A stretch of 64,000 bases of DNA from Isoetes taiwanensis. Lineage: Eukaryota > Streptophyta > Lycopodiopsida > Isoetales > Isoetaceae. The stretch lies in NCBI GenBank assembly GCA_021234155.1, contig JAJEKV010000010.1, positions 14,488,463-14,552,462 of the forward strand, in the 5' to 3' direction. How positions within the stretch are numbered: the first letter of the stretch is position 1; every line of letters begins with the position of its first letter. The notes beneath the pieces are model-generated. The model was not told the DNA's origin and searched no databases. It saw nothing but the letters and a program-made list of their open reading frames with translations. The position numbers and the translations under genes were made by a program. This document shows, in pieces, positions 59,486 through 64,000 of this stretch.

Positions 59486-60458
59486 ATGATGACATCATGT
59501 CCGGCGTGGAGAAACGGCCATTCCAGTTCCTGTGTAATGAGCTGGATTACATGCTGGGACCACAGGGGGGTATCTACACACAGCCAGGTGCTGTGGCAGG
59601 TTGACCAGGGCCATGGTGCCCAGTGGCTGCTGAATCAGGTTACCCCGTCTAAGACGTTGGGGCCACGACTGCATTCCCAAATGTTTGGCAGTGGTGAGGG
59701 GGAGGAACAAGAGCACTTCCAGACTCTGCGAGTGCAGCAGCAGACTCTAGAAGTGCAGCAAGATCAGCAGGACCAACATGATCAGCATCAGCAGGACCGG
59801 CATGATCAGCAGGACCAGCAACAGGACCAGCATGATCAGCATCAGCAGGCCAGCATGATCAGCAGAATTAGGATGATCACGGGAAGCCCAGTTCCAGTGG
59901 AACAGGTACTAGGAAGCCCATTTCCTACGTAGCGAAATCCACGCCAGAGAGATCCCACGCAGCGTAAAGCCTCTAAGCTTGTTCCTAGTTGGAGACAAGC
60001 TGAGAGAGATGCAGCCAAGGAGACAGATAAGCATGGGAATAAGCGGAAGCCGAAGGAAGGGGAGCCTAGTATTAGATATGGTGGCCCTGAGAAGATAAAG
60101 GGTGCTCCTCCTGGCACTCATGCTTTAAGGGAAATTAGGTACTGGCAGGCACACACCCAGCCTCTGATTCCCAAGCTTGCCTTCGCTAGAATGGTCAGGT
60201 ACGAGATGAAGGCCATCATTGAGAGGAGGAAGGAATCAAGGAAGAAGAGGAGGGAGAGAGCACCAGACTATGTCCCGATGGTGGAGGAGGAGATGAATAG
60301 AATCCAAGCAGAGGCCTTGGATATATTGCAAGAGGCAGCAGAGGCTCATCTAATTAGCCTCTTTGAGGACAAGGTCCGTTGTGCACACCGGACGGGCGTA
60401 CCTTGTGCATGACAGGGACTATGCCTTAGCTAGATACTTCCGTGGATGCCTCCCTTAG
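59486..60458 (+). pseudogene. Divergent histone H3-fold protein, CENH3-like, broken
   Basis: One frame runs from 59486 to about 60379, interrupted by a single TAG (59930-59932). A +1 shift at 60380 then continues to TAG at 60458. The tail is Gln/Asp/His-rich (minisatellite 59755-59860), then basic (PTQRKASKL). The histone fold is plain: PGTHALREIRYWQ (helix alpha-N), PLIPKLAFARMVR (alpha-1), LDILQEAAEAHLISLFED (alpha-2), and in the shifted frame YLVHDRDYALARYFRG (alpha-3). Between alpha-1 and alpha-2, loop 1 is enlarged by about 15-20 mostly charged residues (ERRKESRKKRRERAPDY). A long loop 1 and a diverged tail are marks of centromeric H3; here both are extreme. With a stop and a frameshift it is called a pseudogene, but sequencing errors could mimic both. 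Confidence 0.65.
59755..59865 (+). repeat. CAGCATGATCAGCA minisatellite in the H3-like tail
   Basis: Irregular tandem units of CAGCATGATCAG and CAGGACCAG give a Gln/Asp/His-rich tract. Confidence 0.75.
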
Positions 60459-61018
60459 GAGCCTTTTGTAACCATTTTTTGGTTGTTAATATATGAGTGT
60501 TTTAATATTTTTCTCTTTATGGTTACATTTTAGTTCTCCTTCTAATAAATGTTGAGGTTCCGTAATTATTTGCTATTCTATTTATTGAGACCGTATTCAT
60601 TTACTAGTGTTGACCAGGTGGGCCACGGTCACGAAAATGACTATTCCACATTCTCGTGGGAAGGTCTATTTCGACCGCCGAGATAGTTCCAAAATTTCGG
60701 AGGCGCAACTTCGGTCGCGAATTGATTCCTCCACACGCCGTGGGGCCACTTTCGCCGACCGTGGATACGCTCACCATTTTACTCAAACAACGTGCCGGGG
60801 TGCCTATTTCGCACATGCAGAAGAGAATGCTTATCTGAATTTAGAATCTACATGTAAGGCAAATGGCCAAGAGCTTTCCAAATTGAAAATGTGCGATAGA
60901 TAGATGGATCACATGTATCACTTCTGGTTACATCCTTATAACTAGCGAATGTCTGAAATATTCTAGTAACAGAATTTAGAACTCATATAAGAGGCATAAC
61001 ATACATGAATGAAGCAGT
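60459..61018. other. 3' flank and degenerate motif-rich spacer
   Basis: 60600-60820 holds several broken forms of the ACCGTGG / CTATTTCG motif (for example CCGACCGTGGATACGC, CCTATTTCGCAC). The ORFs here look like readings of these repeats. No gene is called. Confidence 0.45.
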
Positions 61019-61300
61019 TCATTCGGGGTCGGGCTCATCATGAGCAGGTGGTTGAGTGATGTTATTAAGCTCATAGGCGCCACGCTCTGGAACCCAATCA
61101 AGGTGGATAACAACACGATAGAACCTAGAGGAAGAATGAGTTCGACCCGTAGTTACTTCCAGCCAGGGAGCAAGGGGGATACCCCTCTGCTTGCATCTAA
61201 CAAGATCATTAAATGTCATAGTACAAGTAATGGAGTCTATATCTTCGGGACGAGGAGACAAGGTAGACCCCCTGGAATAAGAAGATGAAGACCGAGACAT
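61019..61300 (-). CDS. Small ORF, second member of family A
   Basis: 93 codons from ATG at 61300, after a TATAAG-type box about 40 bases upstream (61337-61344). The N-terminus is Ser/Arg-rich (MSRSSSSYSRGSTL). Then come TCTMTFNDLVRCKQRGIPL...W and FYRVVIHLDWVPERGAYEL, ending DPE. This matches the small ORF at 49443-49682 along its length. No known family. It lies outside any retrotransposon I can delimit, so it may be a free-standing gene or a remnant. Confidence 0.5.
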   Translation of the reverse strand: MSRSSSSYSRGSTLSPRPEDIDSITCTMTFNDLVRCKQRGIPLAPWLEVTTGRTHSSSRFYRVVIHLDWVPERGAYELNNITQPPAHDEPDPE

Positions 61301-61335
61301 AGCAAATGGATGCCTTCTGCATTGAATGGAGCTGT

Positions 61336-61346
61336 ACTTATATCGA
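61336..61346 (-). promoter_or_regulatory. TATA-like box of the second small ORF
   Basis: Minus strand GATATAAGTAC, about 40 bases before the ATG, as in the first family member. Confidence 0.4.
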
Positions 61347-61489
61347 ACAAAATTATTGACATGCACTGTAGCAGCATTATTGGTTATATATACGAGCATA
61401 ATGTACAAAATACACATGTAAATATAATGTACATATATAGTATATATATCTAGTTTCTCTTTAAATAGCCATCTACGCCTTCATTGTCT

Positions 61490-61635
61490 TTGCCTCTTTC
61501 CCCCTCTTGTCTGCTTCTTGTTTGCATGCTCCTTGCCTCCCTGTCCGCTTCTTAATAATCCTTGCGTCCCTGTCTGCTCCTTGTTTGCATGCTCCTTGTC
61601 TCCCTGTCCGCTCCTTGTTTGCTCCTTATTAAGTA
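61490..61635. repeat. Tandem CTCCTTGTTTGCATGCTCC repeats
   Basis: A unit of about 65 bases (TGTCTGCTCCTTGTTTGCATG..CTCCCTGTCCGCTYCTT) occurs about 2.3 times, directly upstream of the ORF at 61675. Confidence 0.7.
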
Positions 61636-61674
61636 GCTGTTTTGCTCTTTGTCTGCTCCACTAGTTTTTTGCAA

Positions 61675-62032
61675 ATGGTAAATTTGCAAGAACATCCTCG
61701 CTGGGTTGATCTAGAATACCTGCAAGCATGCGGCAGAATAAATATGTGCACTTTTGATGAATTTGTTAGCAACTTTTGGGAGCATCGGTGGCATCACGAG
61801 TCATGCAAGGATCACTCTAAGTGCTTTGGGACTTCTTGAACCCCCCTCAGATTTGAAAGATAGGCTAGAACAGTTGAAGGACATGCTTTTCCATGGTTTC
61901 ATGGCCTACTCTCTGGATCACTATGTACCTCTGGTCATTTCTACTTGTGAAAAGAATAGGATTTATATCTTCATTGAACTTTACAACTTCCATTACAAAT
62001 CTTTTGTGGATATTGGTCAGCTCATATTCTGA
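61675..62032 (+). pseudogene. Unrecognised small protein gene with one frame change
   Basis: ATG 61675 opens MVNLQEHPRWVDLEYLQACG... INMCTFDEFVSNF. Coding character then shifts frame near 61780 (GSIGGITSHARITLSALGLLEPPSDLKDRLEQLKDM...) and runs to the stop at 62030-62032. No family is recognised. A short intron or an indel could explain the change. Confidence 0.35.
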
Positions 62033-62375
62033 TCCCTTGAATTCAACATCTTGTGGCTACTGTCTTGTGGCCCCATATGGGATACAATTCCTTGGGATAC
62101 ACGTGAGCTATGGCTACATCGCACATAGCACATAATACGTACATATCACAGGTAAAGATACTCCATTGGAATTATGTGTATAAGCTGGTATAAACCTACA
62201 ATTTTCATAGAAATTAAGTATATAAGCATGTGATTTCCGTGTAATTAAGTAACTTCTATATATTATCATGTATTATCTTGGCAATAATTTTCCTTTTAAC
62301 TTTTTGTGTAAGTGAATGATTTCTTCTACCATTTTCCATGTATTTTCTCATGTGATTGTTCTATTTGTGGTCATA
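62033..62375. other. AT-rich spacer
   Basis: Nothing recognised. Confidence 0.4.
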
Positions 62376-62690
62376 TTCGGCACCGTCGCCACGGTGCGAA
62401 ATTGCCCCAGTTAAAAATTATTGAAGGGCCTATTTCGCAACGTGGCTACGGTGCAAAATACGTGGATCCAGTTTAGTTACAGGCCCATATTTCACACCGT
62501 AGCCACGGTGCGAAATCGCCTCAGTTACAAATTATTGAAGGGCCTATTTCGCACCGTGGCTACGGTGCGAAATACGTGGATCCAGTTTAGTTACAGGCCC
62601 ATATTTCGCACCGTGGCCATGGTGCGCAATACATGCATCCAGTTTACTTACAATACAACATTTCGCACAGTGACCACTATCAAACTGATA
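62376..62690. repeat. 114-bp tandem array of palindromes
   Basis: The unit repeats with period 114 (ACGGTGCG or its variant at 62391, 62505, 62619). Each unit holds two copies, about 57 bases apart, of the palindrome ATTTCGCACCGT-nnnn-ACGGTGCGAAAT. The copy at about 62546-62573 has perfect 12-bp arms; the others have one to three changes. A 97-codon ORF (62421-62714) runs through, because 114 is a multiple of 3. I treat it as a reading of the repeat. Confidence 0.88.
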
Positions 62691-62872
62691 AATAAATCAC
62701 CTTTTTTACAGTAGAGACATTATCAAGAGCTCTCAATACAGACATAACCTTTGCCTTGCCTACATTTCATTGATTTCCACTCCCTTGATCGCTCAACAGC
62801 TGCGGACTTATACCAAGCTTCCCTTTTTTTTCCCTACCGGGTTTTTGTCTAAACAACTTAGCAAGTGTTGAC

Positions 62873-63439
62873 TCACTCTGGTTCCATGATTTCTTGACCC
62901 ATTTGGACACGATCCTTCTGTAAAACCATTGGATCAACAAGCTTTTTAATAGCCATGACCCTTTTTTTTGAGCCTTCACCCCCAGGGGCTAATATATTTA
63001 TGGGCTTCATGTTTCTTGCCCTCTCCCTGATCCCCAGTGGAGTTTTTTTCATTCGTTTGACTCGCTTGTGAAGGGAATCATTTTCTTGCGCAACCCTCTT
63101 CATTCCTTGCTGTAGTGATTTCATCTCCGTCACCAATTTTTGATTTTCTACCTCCAATTCATTGAGCTTGCGGCATTGTTGAGACAACAAGTAGTTCGCC
63201 TGTTGGAGCTGATTAACATCCGATGAAACTTTGCAATTGAATCCATACAAGTGGTTATACATGGCACGCAAATGTGGATCAGTATTACCATTAACCAAAT
63301 TATTACAGTAACCTAGTAACCCTTGTTGTCCCTTACAAGCAAATTCAATAAGACCGGATGCAGAGTGGAAGTTTGGATGGGCTCGAGTGAAAGGATCACA
63401 AGGATACAGTTGGCCTTTAGCCCAGAGGTCTATATTCAT
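62873..63439 (-). CDS. Coiled-coil basic protein of unknown function
   Basis: 188 codons from ATG 63439. An in-frame stop lies just upstream, after a splice-acceptor-like CTTACAG near 63490, so this ATG is the first available. Residues 1-60 look globular (WAKGQLYPCDPFTRAHPNF). About 70-130 is a coiled coil (LNELEVENQKLVTEMKSLQQ). A basic stretch follows (HKRVKRMKK) that could be a nuclear signal. The stop overlaps a strong donor form (CCAGA/GTGAGT), so the true gene may continue in another exon. No family is recognised; plant transposon-encoded proteins sometimes look like this. Confidence 0.45.
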   Translation of the reverse strand: MNIDLWAKGQLYPCDPFTRAHPNFHSASGLIEFACKGQQGLLGYCNNLVNGNTDPHLRAMYNHLYGFNCKVSSDVNQLQQANYLLSQQCRKLNELEVENQKLVTEMKSLQQGMKRVAQENDSLHKRVKRMKKTPLGIRERARNMKPINILAPGGEGSKKRVMAIKKLVDPMVLQKDRVQMGQEIMEPE

Positions 63440-63668
63440 GGCTCTAGAGGCTCGCAATGCATCTTCATCTATTGGTTGTTATTCCTGTAAGACAGGCATC
63501 CTTTTGGCACTTGCACTCCAAATTGACCCTCGGAATTAGTTTGATCCTGAAACAGAAGTATTAGAACCAAGAACACTCAAAGGAATGCAATGACAACTCG
63601 GAAACCAAATACCTTTGCCATTGACGTTGAAAAAGACCGAGAACCGGAGCGGAGCTTAAAATTAAGAA
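63440..63668. other. Flank of the coiled-coil ORF
   Basis: Contains the acceptor-like CTTACAG (minus strand, about 63488). No other feature. Confidence 0.35.
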
Positions 63669-63720
63669 GATTCTTGCCAACAAACAGAGCGAAATTTCGC
63701 TCTATTTGTTGGCAAGAATC
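63669..63720. repeat. 52-bp palindrome without loop
   Basis: Arms 63669-63694 and 63695-63720 are inverted copies with one mismatch (GATTCTTGCCAACAAAYAGA, then GCGAAA). It could form a cruciform or a transcript hairpin. Confidence 0.9.
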
Positions 63721-63749
63721 CGCCATAATTCGAATTCAAACAATGCTTG

Positions 63750-64000
63750 GGCGCGATGGCAAGGTCGCTTGGCGCTCGATGGCGCGATGGCAAGCTCGAC
63801 AGCAAGCTCGATGGCACTGAAGCTCGATGGCTGAAGCTCGATGGTGGAAAAATGAAAATTTAGATGTAATCATCAAATTTTGAGGTCGTTTGGAAATAAT
63901 GATTGCAAAGTTAGGTACGAGGTTAGGTTTGGAGGGGGGGAAGTTAGGTTAGGGGAGAGTGAAAGTTAGGTATGGAGAGGGGAAAGGTAGGTTCATGATC
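63750..64000. repeat. GCTCGATGG and AGTTAGGT simple repeats
   Basis: 63752-63845 is an irregular run of AAGCTCGATGGC and GATGGCAAG units. 63910-63990 is a G-rich run of AGTTAGGT units. No gene. Confidence 0.65.

Noticed and set aside
62376-62690. CRISPR-like array
   Set aside because: Repeats are long tandem units with conserved inter-palindrome sequence, not unique spacers, and this is plant DNA.
62421-62714. 97-codon repetitive ORF
   Set aside because: Open only because the 114-bp repeat is a multiple of three; the underlying signal is a DNA palindrome.

Overview
The window is nuclear DNA of a large, repeat-rich land plant. The evidence is a plant UDP-rhamnose synthase with a GT-AG intron, a plant-type F-box/kelch gene, Ty1/copia and Ty3/gypsy LTR retrotransposons, LINE fragments, MITEs and captured pieces of plant housekeeping genes. 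I cannot name the species; repeat load and gene style fit a fern-like or other large plant genome, but this is a guess. Only two host genes look intact: the F-box/kelch gene (22366-23439, +) and the rhamnose synthase RHM (27148-29544, -). A coiled-coil ORF at 62873-63439 may be a third. Everything else is repeats, mobile DNA, broken genes or small ORFs of unknown status.

Layout. 1-546: no gene. 610-18680: one very large nested inverted repeat. T-rich arms flip to A-rich arms at about 6600 and 12980, and the whole block is roughly a mirror image about 9.7 kb. A 0.6-kb fold-back element occurs three times inside it. The copies differ by many short indels, so it may be a real fold-back repeat or an unpolished/palindromic assembly artefact. 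18680-22313: spacer with small tandem duplications. 22315-24180: F-box/kelch gene and 3' region. 24694-25118: MITE with 3-bp target duplication. 25402-26560: 3' end of a LINE. 27148-29740: RHM, with one coding intron and a probable 5'UTR intron. 29990-31510: decayed LINE with a MITE in it. 32690-34995: decayed Ty3/gypsy fragment. 35102-36697: unrecognised broken gene with a 29-residue repeat.

36874-58949 is a nested transposon stack. A copia element (minus strand, LTRs 36879-37446 and 58377-58944, target duplication ATTTC) is interrupted by a gypsy element (plus strand, LTRs 38649-39247 and 54755-55359, target duplication CCTTG). The gypsy is in turn interrupted by a 247-bp MITE (41640-41886), by a 3.8-kb relative with the same kind of ends (42353-46188), and by an unclassified 1.4-kb insert (about 50377-51770). 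The 3.8-kb element carries intron-containing pieces of two host genes, a FANCM-like helicase and a BRO1-domain-like gene, so it is a Pack-type gene-capturing transposon. The gypsy also has a long coiled-coil third ORF after integrase and a small antisense ORF.

58950-64000 holds a broken, very divergent histone H3-fold gene (CENH3-like, with an enlarged loop 1), a second member of the small antisense-ORF family, a 114-bp tandem array built from perfect 12-bp-arm palindromes, the coiled-coil ORF, and a 52-bp palindrome.

The intact host genes do not form a pathway; RHM makes UDP-rhamnose for cell wall and glycosides, and the F-box protein would be a ubiquitin-ligase adaptor. The interest of the window lies in the mobile DNA and in the histone-like gene.
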